NCBI GenBank assembly: GCA_003278195.1
Contig: QCGE01000003.1
Location: forward strand, 1 to 64,000
Direction of reading: 5' to 3'
DNA from: Prochlorococcus sp. AG-363-P08
Lineage (GTDB): Bacteria > Cyanobacteriota > Cyanobacteriia > PCC-6307 > Cyanobiaceae
DNA: 64,000 nt
Under the pieces are notes generated by a model that saw nothing but the letters and a program-made list of their open reading frames with translations, was not told the DNA's origin and did no database searches. Each line of letters opens with the position of its first letter. Positions within the stretch are counted from its first letter, which is position 1. Below, one piece after another: positions 53,631 to 63,376 of the stretch. Made by a program: the position numbers and the translations under genes.

Positions 53631-55541
53631 TTATAGCAAAGGTATTGTTCTTTCCTTGTCTGGGATAGTAGTAAACTCAGCAACTATTTTACAAAATTCT
53701 TCCCCATCCATTGTTTCTTTTTCTATTAGTATTTCAACTAATTTATCCATAGCTTCTCTATGTTTTTGAACTATTGACACAGTTTCTTTATAACAACTTT
53801 TTACCATTGCTCTAACCTGTTCATCAATTTGTCTTGTGATTGCATCTGATACATCACTTCTTGTCATTAAATCTCTACCTAAAAAGACTTCTTGGCTGCC
53901 ATTTTCTAAAGAAACTGGTCCTAATTCACTCATCCCAAACCTTGTAACCATTTGTCGAGCTAGTGAAGCAACTTGCTGAATGTCTCCACCCGCACCTGTA
54001 GTTATTTCGGTATGCCCGAATACAACATCTTCTGCAGCTCTTCCACCCAGCGCACCCATGATTCTTGCTTTTAATTGGGCCCTACTTACAAGTGATTGTT
54101 CGTCATCTGGGGAGAACCAAGTTAACCCCTTTGCTTGTCCTCTTGGGATTAGTGTTACCTTCTGAACGGGATCATGGTCTTTTATAAGAGTTCCAATTAG
54201 TGCATGTCCTACTTCGTGATATGCAATTAATCTTTTACTTCTTCCATCAGTAAGTGGTTGTCCTTCCATACCTGCAATTATCCTATCTACAGCATCATCA
54301 ATTTCTCCTATTGTAATTGAATCTTTTTTTCTTCTTGCAGTAAGAATTGCAGCTTCATTTAAAAGATTGGCTAGATCAGCACCAGTAAAACCTGGTGTTC
54401 TTCTTGCAATATTTTCTAATGATAGTGATTGTTCAAGCTTCTTATTTCTAGAATGTACTTTAAGAATTGAAAGTCTACCTTTAATATCTGGTGCATCTAC
54501 AGTCACCTGCCTGTCAAACCTGCCAGGCCTCATTAAGGCAGAATCTAGTACATCAGGTCTATTTGTAGCTGCAATTATTATAATTCCACTATTTCCTTCA
54601 AAGCCATCCATTTCTGTCAATAGTTGGTTTAATGTTTGCTCTCTTTCGTCATTTCCTCCTCCTATTCCTGCTCCTCTTTGACGGCCAACTGCATCGATTT
54701 CATCAATAAAAATAATGCATGGATTATTTTCTTTAGCTCTTTTAAATAGATCTCGAACTCGACTTGCACCAACCCCTACGAACATCTCTACAAATTCTGA
54801 ACCAGAAAGTGAAAAGAATGGAACACCGGCTTCACCTGCTATAGCTTTTGCAAGGAGTGTTTTCCCTGTTCCAGGAGGTCCAACAAGAAGAACTCCTTTA
54901 GGGATCTGAGCTCCTACAGAAGTAAACCTTTCTGGTTGCTTTAAAAAAGTCACTACTTCTTGTAGGTCTTGTTTTGCCTCTGATATACCTGCAACATCAT
55001 CAAATTTCACGCCTGTTTCAGCTTCCATTGCAAATCTCGCTTTTGTTTTGCCAAATTGCATTGCTTGACCCGGTCCTCCAGGCATTGAGTTTCCTCTTCG
55101 CGCAAGGAGTATCAAACCTCCGATTAAGAGAAGAGGGAATAGAAGGTTCCCAAAGACACCTAGCGCTGGTGTCGTTTTTCTTGGGGGATGAATGTCGAAA
55201 CTTATGCCTTCTTCCTTGAGGGTATTAATAAGTTCAGGTGCAAGTCCGGGAAGATCAACTCTTATTCTTTGAACTCTATTGTCTAGTTCTGGGTCTATTG
55301 CCTCAACAACAGCATTTCTACCTCCGTCATAAATGTCTACAGCGGTTACTCTTCCTGCCTCTACGTAGTCGAGAAATCTTCCATAGCTCATTCTTGCTAC
55401 AGCAGTATTTTTAGGAGCAAACGAGGTACTTTCTGTGTTTAAGGAGGTTGGCTTGCTCCCTCCTAGGATTTGCCAAGCTAGAAGCAAGGCTACGATTATT
55501 GGCAAAAGCCAGAGTGCAATAAAACGCCAGCGGTTATTCAT
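53631..55541 (-). CDS. ftsH: ATP-dependent zinc metalloprotease FtsH (FtsH2-like)
   Basis: This 636-residue membrane AAA protease has two N-terminal membrane helices ([16 protein letters not shown] and [15 protein letters not shown]), Walker [17 protein letters not shown], Walker [14 protein letters not shown], the second region of homology and the zinc motif [11 protein letters not shown] (about residues 441-451) with the Asp further down. The layout and sequence are close to the FtsH2-type subunit that removes damaged D1 in thylakoids, though paralogue assignment is by memory. Confidence 0.9.
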   Translation of the reverse strand: MNNRWRFIALWLLPIIVALLLAWQILGGSKPTSLNTESTSFAPKNTAVARMSYGRFLDYVEAGRVTAVDIYDGGRNAVVEAIDPELDNRVQRIRVDLPGLAPELINTLKEEGISFDIHPPRKTTPALGVFGNLLFPLLLIGGLILLARRGNSMPGGPGQAMQFGKTKARFAMEAETGVKFDDVAGISEAKQDLQEVVTFLKQPERFTSVGAQIPKGVLLVGPPGTGKTLLAKAIAGEAGVPFFSLSGSEFVEMFVGVGASRVRDLFKRAKENNPCIIFIDEIDAVGRQRGAGIGGGNDEREQTLNQLLTEMDGFEGNSGIIIIAATNRPDVLDSALMRPGRFDRQVTVDAPDIKGRLSILKVHSRNKKLEQSLSLENIARRTPGFTGADLANLLNEAAILTARRKKDSITIGEIDDAVDRIIAGMEGQPLTDGRSKRLIAYHEVGHALIGTLIKDHDPVQKVTLIPRGQAKGLTWFSPDDEQSLVSRAQLKARIMGALGGRAAEDVVFGHTEITTGAGGDIQQVASLARQMVTRFGMSELGPVSLENGSQEVFLGRDLMTRSDVSDAITRQIDEQVRAMVKSCYKETVSIVQKHREAMDKLVEILIEKETMDGEEFCKIVAEFTTIPDKERTIPLL

Positions 55542-55625
55542 TTGATATCTGAAACCTGTAGAACTTTAATAGCTTTAATTTCAAAACGTTGCCTAAAGCC
55601 CTTTTAGAGATGAGCCTAATACATT

Positions 55626-56855
55626 TTATAGGCTTCTTAAAGCGACTATCGGGTCAAGTCTTGCGGCCCTTCTAGCAGGGACAACTCCAAAAAATAGACC
55701 AATAGCACCAGAAAGTGTGACAGTAGTTAGAACGGTTACAGCGCTAATTGTGGCAGGTAGTGGTGTCAGCGCAGCGACAAGGCTAATTGTTCCTATCCCT
55801 ACTGTTGTGCCAATTGCACCACCTAAGCTTGCCAATATCAATGATTCGACAAGAAATTGAATCAAAACATCCGTACTTCTAGCGCCTAAGGCTTTTCTCA
55901 GCCCTATTTCCTCTGTTCTTTCACTTACAGAAACCAACATAATATTCATTATTCCAATTCCACCTACTAAAAGTGATACACCACCAATTGCACCTAACAT
56001 TAAAGTTAAACCTCCAGTTATAGTACTAACTATTGTGAGGGCATCTTTTTGCGAACGTACTGCAAAATCATCATCTCTAAGTATCTTATGACGTTGTCTT
56101 AGAAGATTTGTTATCTGAAATTTTGCTTTCCCAGTACTGTTTTCATCTTGAGCTTCAACACTAATAAAACTAAGGCTTACTCCATATGTAGGATCTCTAC
56201 CTTTAATACGGCTCACCATAGTTGTTAAAGGTATGTATGCATTTTCGTCTTGGTTGTTTCCAAAAACTGCTCCCTTTGGAGCCATGATTCCAATAACTTG
56301 AAAGGCTTGGTCTTTTATTCTTATTATTTCTCCAATTGCATTTCTATTGTTGAATAATTTATCTTTTAGGTCTGGACCAATCACTACTACACTTCTAGCT
56401 GAGCGAAGATCTTCTGGGCTTATAAATCTACCTCTTGCTATTTCAAAACTACGTACCGGGAGAAAATTTGATGTAATACCTGAAATTGAACTGCTAGTAC
56501 TTTTTGCTCCAGCCTGAATCACTTCACTAGTTGATATTTGTGGAGCTACTCTTTTTACACTTGGCACTTGTTCAGAAATAGCAATTGCATCTTCTAGGAC
56601 TAAATTTCTGGGGAAGGCAACTCCTCGTCTTCTGGTGTCGTTATTACCAGGCACTACAAATAGAACGTTTGCTCCAAGATTGCTAAGCTGACCTTCGGCA
56701 AGGTTTTGGGCTCCTCTACCCACACCTACAAGGGTTATGACGGATGCATTTCCTATTACTATTCCCAGCATTGTCAAAAGACTTCGCAACCTATTTGCGC
56801 GCAAGGTACTGATAGCCATTACGAGGGTTTCCGATATTGGTAATTTCTTTGCCAT
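55626..56855 (-). CDS. MacB/DevC-type ABC transporter permease
   Basis: The 409-residue protein has one N-terminal helix after LRANRLRSLLTMLGIVIG, a large periplasmic domain (MacB_PCD, with FEIARGRFISPED), and three C-terminal helices with ERTEEIGLRKALGARSTDVLIQFLVESL and the end VPARRAARLDPIVALRSL, all marks of MacB-like permeases. No cognate ATPase gene is adjacent. It follows pyk by 6 bases on the same strand, so both are likely in one transcript. Confidence 0.88.
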   Translation of the reverse strand: MAKKLPISETLVMAISTLRANRLRSLLTMLGIVIGNASVITLVGVGRGAQNLAEGQLSNLGANVLFVVPGNNDTRRRGVAFPRNLVLEDAIAISEQVPSVKRVAPQISTSEVIQAGAKSTSSSISGITSNFLPVRSFEIARGRFISPEDLRSARSVVVIGPDLKDKLFNNRNAIGEIIRIKDQAFQVIGIMAPKGAVFGNNQDENAYIPLTTMVSRIKGRDPTYGVSLSFISVEAQDENSTGKAKFQITNLLRQRHKILRDDDFAVRSQKDALTIVSTITGGLTLMLGAIGGVSLLVGGIGIMNIMLVSVSERTEEIGLRKALGARSTDVLIQFLVESLILASLGGAIGTTVGIGTISLVAALTPLPATISAVTVLTTVTLSGAIGLFFGVVPARRAARLDPIVALRSL

Positions 56856-56861
56856 TTTTGA

Positions 56862-58403
56862 TTAGGTTGTTTTTTTGTGTTTATTTTTATCTTTCACTAC
56901 GGCTAACTCTTCAATTCCAGTTGAACTATTCGCATTACCTTGTGTATCACTTTTGATGTCCTTTACTATTTCGACCTTTAAAAGGTCTGTTGAACCACTT
57001 ACTCCTGAAAGTGTTCCAGCAGTTTGAACAGCTAAATCTCCAACTTTGAGAATCCCCATTTTTTGTGCAGTACCCATTGCAATGTTGAATGTATTACTAG
57101 TACTTTCTTGATTAGCTATTAATAGCGGGGTTACACCCCATACTAATTGAAGTCTTCTTGCAACTTCAATCTCATTTGTAATTGCAAGGATTGGTGTTGG
57201 AGGTCGGAATTTACTTACATTGTGAGCTGTAGCCCCACTTTTTGTTAATGGCAATATGGCGGCTGCATTTAATTGCCTTGCAATGCTGCTTACTGCTGCA
57301 CTAATAGCATTAGGAATTGTGCTTGAGAGATGACTCTCAATAGCTTTTTGTGGATAATCTCTTTCGATTCTTCTTGCGATTGTTGCCATAGTTGATACAG
57401 CTTCTACAGGGTATTCTCCAACGGCTGTCTCGTTTGAAAGCATCACTGCATCAGTTCCATCAAGTATTGCATTTGCGACATCACTTACCTCAGCTCTTGT
57501 TGGCCTTGGGCATGAGGCCATCGAATCCAACATCTGAGTGGCTGTGATAATAGGAATACCCAGACTGTTCGATTTCCTGATTAGATCTTTTTGTATAAGA
57601 GGTACTTCTTCTGCTGGCATTTCTACTCCTAGATCACCACGCGCAACCATTACTCCATCACATAGAGGAAGGATTGCATCTATTTGATCAATAGCCTCAA
57701 ACTTTTCTATTTTCGCTACTACAGGTGTTGTATATCCATGCAATTTTATTAAGTTCCGAATTTCTTCGATGTCAGAAGGATTGCGGACAAAACTAAGAGC
57801 CACCCAATCCACATCTTGCTTCAATCCAAACGCAAGGTCTTCTTTGTCTTTAGCTGTTAAGGCTCTTACAGATAGTTGAACATCTGGAAAATTTACACCT
57901 TTGTTGTTAGATAGCACACCTCCAACTGTTACTTCACATTGAAGGGTTTGTTCATTGATATCAACACCTTTTACAATCATTTCCACTCTTCCATCGTCAA
58001 GTAAAATTCTGCTTCCCTGATTTACTTCATCAGCGAGCTTGTCATATGTAACTGTGGCAATTTCTCTGTTACATGGAACTTTCTTTGAAGTTAGAGAAAA
58101 TTTATCTCCTTTTGAAACGGTAATAGGACCTTTTTCAAATCTTCCCAACCTGATTTTTGGTCCTTGAAGGTCCTGCAGTATTCCTACATGTACTTTCAGT
58201 TCTTTTGAGGCTTTGCGTATTGTCTCTATTCGCTTTTTATGCTCACTGTGGTCACCATGAGAAAAATTCAGTCTGAATGTGGTCGCACCAGCTTGAATTA
58301 AGTCTTTTATAGAATCAAGGGTTTCCGTAGCAGGACCGATAGTCGCAACTATCTTTGTTCTTCGAGCCAGATCAAACTTGGCCATTGCAGGTACTTGTGA
58401 CAT
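56862..58403 (-). CDS. pyk: pyruvate kinase
   Basis: This roughly 513-residue enzyme converts phosphoenolpyruvate and ADP to pyruvate and ATP. It shows RRTKIVATIGPATE, the FSHGDHSEH pocket, DDGRVEMIV, the signature VVAKIEKFEAIDQID, GDLGVEMPAEEVPLIQK and NETAVGEYPVEAV. The C-terminal domain is of type II length and the end is Lys/Asn-rich. Starts at GTG 58418, ATG 58403 or ATG 58382 are possible. It is divergent from the MazG-like gene. Confidence 0.93.
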   Translation of the reverse strand: MSQVPAMAKFDLARRTKIVATIGPATETLDSIKDLIQAGATTFRLNFSHGDHSEHKKRIETIRKASKELKVHVGILQDLQGPKIRLGRFEKGPITVSKGDKFSLTSKKVPCNREIATVTYDKLADEVNQGSRILLDDGRVEMIVKGVDINEQTLQCEVTVGGVLSNNKGVNFPDVQLSVRALTAKDKEDLAFGLKQDVDWVALSFVRNPSDIEEIRNLIKLHGYTTPVVAKIEKFEAIDQIDAILPLCDGVMVARGDLGVEMPAEEVPLIQKDLIRKSNSLGIPIITATQMLDSMASCPRPTRAEVSDVANAILDGTDAVMLSNETAVGEYPVEAVSTMATIARRIERDYPQKAIESHLSSTIPNAISAAVSSIARQLNAAAILPLTKSGATAHNVSKFRPPTPILAITNEIEVARRLQLVWGVTPLLIANQESTSNTFNIAMGTAQKMGILKVGDLAVQTAGTLSGVSGSTDLLKVEIVKDIKSDTQGNANSSTGIEELAVVKDKNKHKKTT

Positions 58404-58463
58404 CTCGGAAATTACCACTCAAGCTTCTCCATTTTTCTTTATAACTGTTTTTTCAGAAAAACC

Positions 58464-58793
58464 ATGCATTTAAATTATTACCAGGAACAAGCCAGAACCA
58501 CAGCTCTCTATCCAAATGTTGGCGATAACCTTATTTACCCCACCCTTGGATTAACTGGAGAGGCAGGAGAGGTTGCTGACAAAGTCAAAAAGGTTTTACG
58601 CGATCATGAAGGGGTCTTTGATGAAGTGGTTCGAAAATCAATAATGCTCGAGCTTGGTGATGTTCTTTGGTACGTGGCTCAATTAAGTTCTGAACTAGGC
58701 TTTGACTTGGAGGAAGTTGCATCCTCTAATCTCAAAAAACTAGCTAGCAGGGCTGACAGGGGTCGCTTGGGAGGCGATGGTGATACAAGATGA
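58464..58793 (+). CDS. MazG-like nucleotide pyrophosphohydrolase
   Basis: This 109-residue single-domain MazG-type protein has the metal-binding helix motif GLTGEAGEVADKVKKVLRDHE and MLELGDVLWYVAQLSSELG, the EExxE/ExxD set. Such enzymes hydrolyse (d)NTPs or related nucleotides; the substrate is unknown. It is divergent from pyk. Confidence 0.85.
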   Translation: MHLNYYQEQARTTALYPNVGDNLIYPTLGLTGEAGEVADKVKKVLRDHEGVFDEVVRKSIMLELGDVLWYVAQLSSELGFDLEEVASSNLKKLASRADRGRLGGDGDTR

Positions 58794-58886
58794 GAGGGAG
58801 ATGTATCTTGCTAGTAAATAACACTTATTATATTTCCCTATAGATAATTATTATTAGCTTTTTTCTTCTGCGTTATTCAAATTTAG

Positions 58887-59186
58887 TTAGCTGTAGTAAC
58901 CAACTGTGCCAGCTAGAAACGTAATACTAGCGGTATTAAGTAGTTGTTGAAGTAGATTTAAAACAATAAAGGCTAGGATTGCTGATAGGTCAAGGCCTCC
59001 AATAGGAGGTATTATTCCACGAAATGCATTTAAGTAAGGATCAGTAATAGAGCTTATTGTTCCCATGATGGGATTACTCCAATCTAGATTTGGGAACCAA
59101 CTAAGTAATACCCTGACAATGAGGACTAAGGAGTAAATCTCTAATGTCTGAGCCAGCACCTGAAGGAATGTTGCAATGATTTCCAT
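58887..59186 (-). CDS. YggT family membrane protein
   Basis: The 99-residue protein (ATG 59186; the frame extends to 59243 but MEII is the expected start) has two or more membrane segments and the YggT pattern VLLSWFPNLDWSNPIMGTIS, TDPYLNAFRGIIPPIGGLDLSAILAF. The plastid relative YlmG1 affects nucleoid and membrane structure. It follows scpB by 25 bases in the same direction. Confidence 0.88.
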   Translation of the reverse strand: MEIIATFLQVLAQTLEIYSLVLIVRVLLSWFPNLDWSNPIMGTISSITDPYLNAFRGIIPPIGGLDLSAILAFIVLNLLQQLLNTASITFLAGTVGYYS

Positions 59187-59211
59187 TTTTTTTCTTTGGA
59201 TTGTTAGAACT

Positions 59212-59742
59212 CTATGCAGCTTTAGTGGATTCTGCTTCACCAATATCGGGAATTACAGAAAAAGTTCTATGAAATTTTTCTGAAAGGGTTATCCAATAGG
59301 AGCGGCCTTCGCTTTGACGTTTTCGTTCAATAAAGTTTTGATCAATTAACTCTTTTATATGGTCGTATGCCCCTGAACCTCTTAAATCAACGAGATCCGA
59401 CTGAAGGATCCTTTTCTTTAATGCAATAGTGGCAAGTGTTCTAAGTGTTGCTGTAGAGAGGTCAACCGGTAGAAGATTTTGCACTAGTTCGCCAAGTCCT
59501 GGTCTTAATTGGAGGCTGTAACGCCCTTTGATTTCCTCTATCTCTAAAGCAGTGTCTCTTTGGGCATAACCAGCCATAAGGGTTAAAAGAGCTTGTTCTA
59601 CCAACTTTTCTGATTCATTTGACAATTCTGCAATCTCTTTGAGGCTCACTGGCCTTCCTTTGAGGTAGAGAATTGCCTCTATTCGGGCTGGGAGAGGCAC
59701 TCTTGAGCCCTCCTCGATTGGTTTAGAGGATTCGTTAGCCAT
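59212..59742 (-). CDS. scpB: segregation and condensation protein B
   Basis: The 176-residue winged-helix ScpB is a partner of SMC-ScpA in chromosome condensation. Segments: IEAILYLKGRPVSLKEIAELS, ALLTLMAGYAQRDTALEI, ATLRTLATIALKKRILQSDLVDLRGSGAYDHIKELI. A coding gap of 45 bases separates it from ilvA on the same strand. Confidence 0.88.
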   Translation of the reverse strand: MANESSKPIEEGSRVPLPARIEAILYLKGRPVSLKEIAELSNESEKLVEQALLTLMAGYAQRDTALEIEEIKGRYSLQLRPGLGELVQNLLPVDLSTATLRTLATIALKKRILQSDLVDLRGSGAYDHIKELIDQNFIERKRQSEGRSYWITLSEKFHRTFSVIPDIGEAESTKAA

Positions 59743-59787
59743 GTATAGGCCAGCTAAATCTGATTTAATTTACCTTGATAACAACCT

Positions 59788-61323
59788 CTATGCACCTAAG
59801 AAGAGCTGATAAGCAGGATTGTTGGTTTCTTCGTGATTTGGGTATCCCACCGAATTAATAAATTCGAGCCATTCATCAATTGCGTCTTCTTTAACTAATA
59901 CGCCAACTACTATTCGCCCAACATCTGCTCCATGATTTCTGTAATGAAAGATGCTGATACTCCAGCCAAGGTGAAGGCTTTTGACGAATTCCATTAACGC
60001 ACCTGGTCTTTCGGGGAATTCAAATCTGTAAAAAAGTTCTCTATAACCTTTTTTACACAAATTCCTGGCTGACGATGGGAGTCTTCCTCCCACCATATGC
60101 CGGAGGTGTAATTTAGATAATTCGTCCTTTGTTAGATCTGAACAAGGAAAACTACCCTTTTCTAATTCTTCTATCAGATTATTTTGATCATCAGGTCCAT
60201 CGACTTCTATACCTATAAATATTTGTGCTTTTGTTCCATCTGCCATGCGATAGCTGAATTCTGTAAGGCTTCGATCTCCAAGTTTTTCGCAAAGTTTTTT
60301 GAGACTTCCTGGGCTTTCTGGTATTTCAATTGCAAAAATTGCTTCTTTTTCTTCACCAAGTTCTGCTCTTTCAGCGACAAACCTTAATCGCTCAAAGTTC
60401 ATATTTGCCCCGCAAGCTACAGCTATAAGTTTTTCGCCTGTTCTTTTTTTCATTGCTATGTCAGATTTCATCCCTGCAATGGCAAGAGCGCCAGCTGGTT
60501 CAAGTATTGATCTGGTGTCTTCAAAAACATCTTTTATTGCTGCACAAATTTCGTCAGTCGAGACAGTAACCATATGATCAACATATTTTTTTGCTAGTTC
60601 AAAGGTTTTTTCTCCGACCTTTCTAACTGCTACTCCATCCGCAAATAAACCAACTTGCTTCAATTCAACTCTTCTATTCTCAATTAATGATTTGGACATA
60701 GCATCTGCATCAATTGGTTCCACTCCGATTATTTCTACTTGGGGCCAAAGATTTTTTACATACGCTGCGATACCTGCAATAAGTCCACCTCCTCCCACGG
60801 CAACATAAATTGCGTTGGGAGCTTCCTTACATTGTCTAAGGATTTCCATTGCGATAGTCCCTTGTCCGGCTATTACATCTGGATCGTCAAAGGGATGAAT
60901 GAACGTAAGACCTTCTTCTTCGCTTCTTTTCTTTGCCTCTGTATAAGATTCATCATAGTTGTCCCCAAAGAGAATAACTTCTGCATTGAGGGCTTCCACA
61001 GCCTTTATTTTTACTAGTGGAGTAGTAATAGGCATAACAATTACAGCTCTACAGTTCAACTTCGCTGCACTTAAAGCAACCCCTTGTGCATGATTTCCTG
61101 CACTTGAGGCAATTACACCTTGGTTCAGTTCTCTATGGGTTAGGTGGGCCATACGGTTATAAGCCCCACGAATTTTGAACGAGAAGACTGGCTGAAGGTC
61201 TTCTCTTTTTAGCCATATCTGATTGTTAAGCCGCTGACTAAGATTTTTAGCCAGCTCTAATGGGGTCTCATCCGCAACGTCATAGACACGTGCTCGCAGA
61301 ATTCTTTGTAAGTAATCATCCAT
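59788..61323 (-). CDS. ilvA: threonine deaminase (biosynthetic)
   Basis: This 511-residue PLP enzyme converts threonine to 2-oxobutyrate, the first step to isoleucine. The PLP lysine is in VFSFKIRGAYNRM, and the glycine-rich VAVGGGGLIAG loop and SAGNHAQGVALSA are present. Two ACT-like regulatory domains follow (residues about 330-420 and 420-505), as in feedback-inhibited IlvA. It is divergent from dxs. Confidence 0.95.
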   Translation of the reverse strand: MDDYLQRILRARVYDVADETPLELAKNLSQRLNNQIWLKREDLQPVFSFKIRGAYNRMAHLTHRELNQGVIASSAGNHAQGVALSAAKLNCRAVIVMPITTPLVKIKAVEALNAEVILFGDNYDESYTEAKKRSEEEGLTFIHPFDDPDVIAGQGTIAMEILRQCKEAPNAIYVAVGGGGLIAGIAAYVKNLWPQVEIIGVEPIDADAMSKSLIENRRVELKQVGLFADGVAVRKVGEKTFELAKKYVDHMVTVSTDEICAAIKDVFEDTRSILEPAGALAIAGMKSDIAMKKRTGEKLIAVACGANMNFERLRFVAERAELGEEKEAIFAIEIPESPGSLKKLCEKLGDRSLTEFSYRMADGTKAQIFIGIEVDGPDDQNNLIEELEKGSFPCSDLTKDELSKLHLRHMVGGRLPSSARNLCKKGYRELFYRFEFPERPGALMEFVKSLHLGWSISIFHYRNHGADVGRIVVGVLVKEDAIDEWLEFINSVGYPNHEETNNPAYQLFLGA

Positions 61324-61441
61324 ACCTATCAGTTTGCCAATAATTTTGCCTTTTCAATAACAAGACTGCATCGAGTCATGGAATTTTTTCGTTAAATCCT
61401 TCGTAGAAGCTTTAGATTGAGTAAAAAGCAAGACGATTGGT

Positions 61442-63376
61442 ATGCGTCTCAGCGAATTAACCCATCCAAATCAACTCCATGGACTTAGTACTGCTGAGCT
61501 CGAAGATGTTGCTTGCCAAATAAGAGAACGGCATTTACAAGTCGTTTCTACTAGTGGTGGCCACTTAGGTCCTGGTTTAGGTGTTGTAGAGCTGACAATT
61601 GCTTTGTACCAAACTCTGGACTTAGATCATGACCGAGTTGTTTGGGATGTTGGCCATCAGGCCTATCCACATAAATTGCTAACTGGCAGGTTTTCCAGAT
61701 TTGACACTCTCCGACAGCAAAATGGAGTTGCTGGATACCTAAAGAGAACAGAAAGTCCATTTGATCATTTTGGAGCGGGTCATGCCAGCACATCTATTTC
61801 TGCTGCGCTTGGAATGGCCTTGGCTAGAGATCAACGTGGAGAAAACTTTAAATGTGTTGCTGTCATAGGAGACGGTGCTTTGACCGGGGGAATGGCTTTA
61901 GAAGCTATTAATCATGCAGGGCATCTACCCAATACCCCCCTTCTTGTTGTCTTGAATGACAACGATATGTCCATTTCACCGCCTGTAGGGGCCCTATCTT
62001 CTTACTTAAATAAGATCAGACATAGCCCTCCTCTACAGTTTTTGACTGACAGTGTTGAGGAAAGCGTAAAAAATCTTCCATTTATGGGAGGCGAGCTTCC
62101 TGCCGAGCTCAAGTCAATCAAAGGAAGCATGCGAAGACTCGCAGTGCCAAAACTGGGCGCTGTTTTCGAAGAGCTTGGATTTACATATATGGGTCCAGTA
62201 GATGGACATGATATTGCTGAAATGAAACGTTCTTTTGAGGCAGCTCATCGATTAGGAAGCCCCGTTTTAGTTCATGTATTAACTACAAAAGGAAAAGGTT
62301 ATCCATATGCAGAAGCAGATCAGGTTGGTTATCACGCACAGTCAGCATTTGATCTCACAACTGGAAAATCAATTCCTTCTAATAGTCCCAAACCGCCTAG
62401 TTACAGCAAAGTTTTTGGCCAAACATTGGTCAAGATCTGCCAAGATGACCCTTTGGTTGTTGGTATTACAGCAGCAATGGCAACAGGTACAGGACTTGAC
62501 TTGTTGCAAAAAGCTGTACCTAAGCAATATGTAGACGTAGGAATTGCTGAACAACACGCAGTTACTCTTGCTGCTGGTATGGCCTGTGAAGGCCTAAAAC
62601 CTGTTGTTGCTATTTACAGCACTTTTTTGCAGCGTGCATATGACCAGGTGATTCATGATGTTGGTATTCAAAACCTTCCTGTAACTTTTGTTTTAGATAG
62701 AGCAGGCATAGTTGGTGCTGATGGACCCACTCATCAAGGCCAATATGACATTAGTTATTTACGGGCTGTTCCTAATTTCACAGTAATGGCGCCGAAAGAT
62801 GAAGCTGAGCTTCAAAAAATGCTAGTTACATCCCTTGAGCATCCAGGCCCTTGTGCCTTAAGGATCCCAAGGGGATCTGGAGCAGGTGTTCCATTAATTG
62901 AAGAGGGCTGGGAATCATTAAAGATTGGTAGGGGAGAAATTCTTATAGAAGGAGATGATCTTTTAATTGTTGCTTATGGTTCAATGGTTCAACCAGCAGT
63001 TCAAACATCAAAATTGCTAGGTGAATTTGGTATCAACTCAACAGTTATAAATGCAAGATTTCTGAGACCATTGGATCAAGCTTTGATTAATCCATTAGCA
63101 AGACGCATTGGTAAAGTTGTGACAATGGAAGAGGGTGCTTTAGCAGGCGGTTTTGGATCTGCTGTTATTGAATCACTTGTAGATCAAGATATTCATGTAA
63201 GGACCCTACGGATTGGAATCCCAGATAAGCTTGTTGATCATGCCAGTCCTCAGCAAAGTAAGGATTCCTTGGGATTAACTCCATCACAAATGAGAGAAAA
63301 GATTATTGAATTCTTCCAGTACAATACAAATATAGTTTCAAACACCTCTAACCAGCCCTTAAATACAAAATTATAA
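61442..63376 (+). CDS. dxs: 1-deoxy-D-xylulose-5-phosphate synthase
   Basis: This 644-residue thiamine diphosphate enzyme makes DXP from pyruvate and glyceraldehyde 3-phosphate, the entry step of the MEP pathway for chlorophyll, carotenoid and quinone tails. Seen are the TPP site [18 protein letters not shown] with ND downstream, [12 protein letters not shown] near the N-terminus and [18 protein letters not shown]. The start is ATG 61442. The stop TAA at 63374-63376 is immediately followed by the next gene's TTG start in the same frame. Confidence 0.95.
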   Translation: MRLSELTHPNQLHGLSTAELEDVACQIRERHLQVVSTSGGHLGPGLGVVELTIALYQTLDLDHDRVVWDVGHQAYPHKLLTGRFSRFDTLRQQNGVAGYLKRTESPFDHFGAGHASTSISAALGMALARDQRGENFKCVAVIGDGALTGGMALEAINHAGHLPNTPLLVVLNDNDMSISPPVGALSSYLNKIRHSPPLQFLTDSVEESVKNLPFMGGELPAELKSIKGSMRRLAVPKLGAVFEELGFTYMGPVDGHDIAEMKRSFEAAHRLGSPVLVHVLTTKGKGYPYAEADQVGYHAQSAFDLTTGKSIPSNSPKPPSYSKVFGQTLVKICQDDPLVVGITAAMATGTGLDLLQKAVPKQYVDVGIAEQHAVTLAAGMACEGLKPVVAIYSTFLQRAYDQVIHDVGIQNLPVTFVLDRAGIVGADGPTHQGQYDISYLRAVPNFTVMAPKDEAELQKMLVTSLEHPGPCALRIPRGSGAGVPLIEEGWESLKIGRGEILIEGDDLLIVAYGSMVQPAVQTSKLLGEFGINSTVINARFLRPLDQALINPLARRIGKVVTMEEGALAGGFGSAVIESLVDQDIHVRTLRIGIPDKLVDHASPQQSKDSLGLTPSQMREKIIEFFQYNTNIVSNTSNQPLNTKL

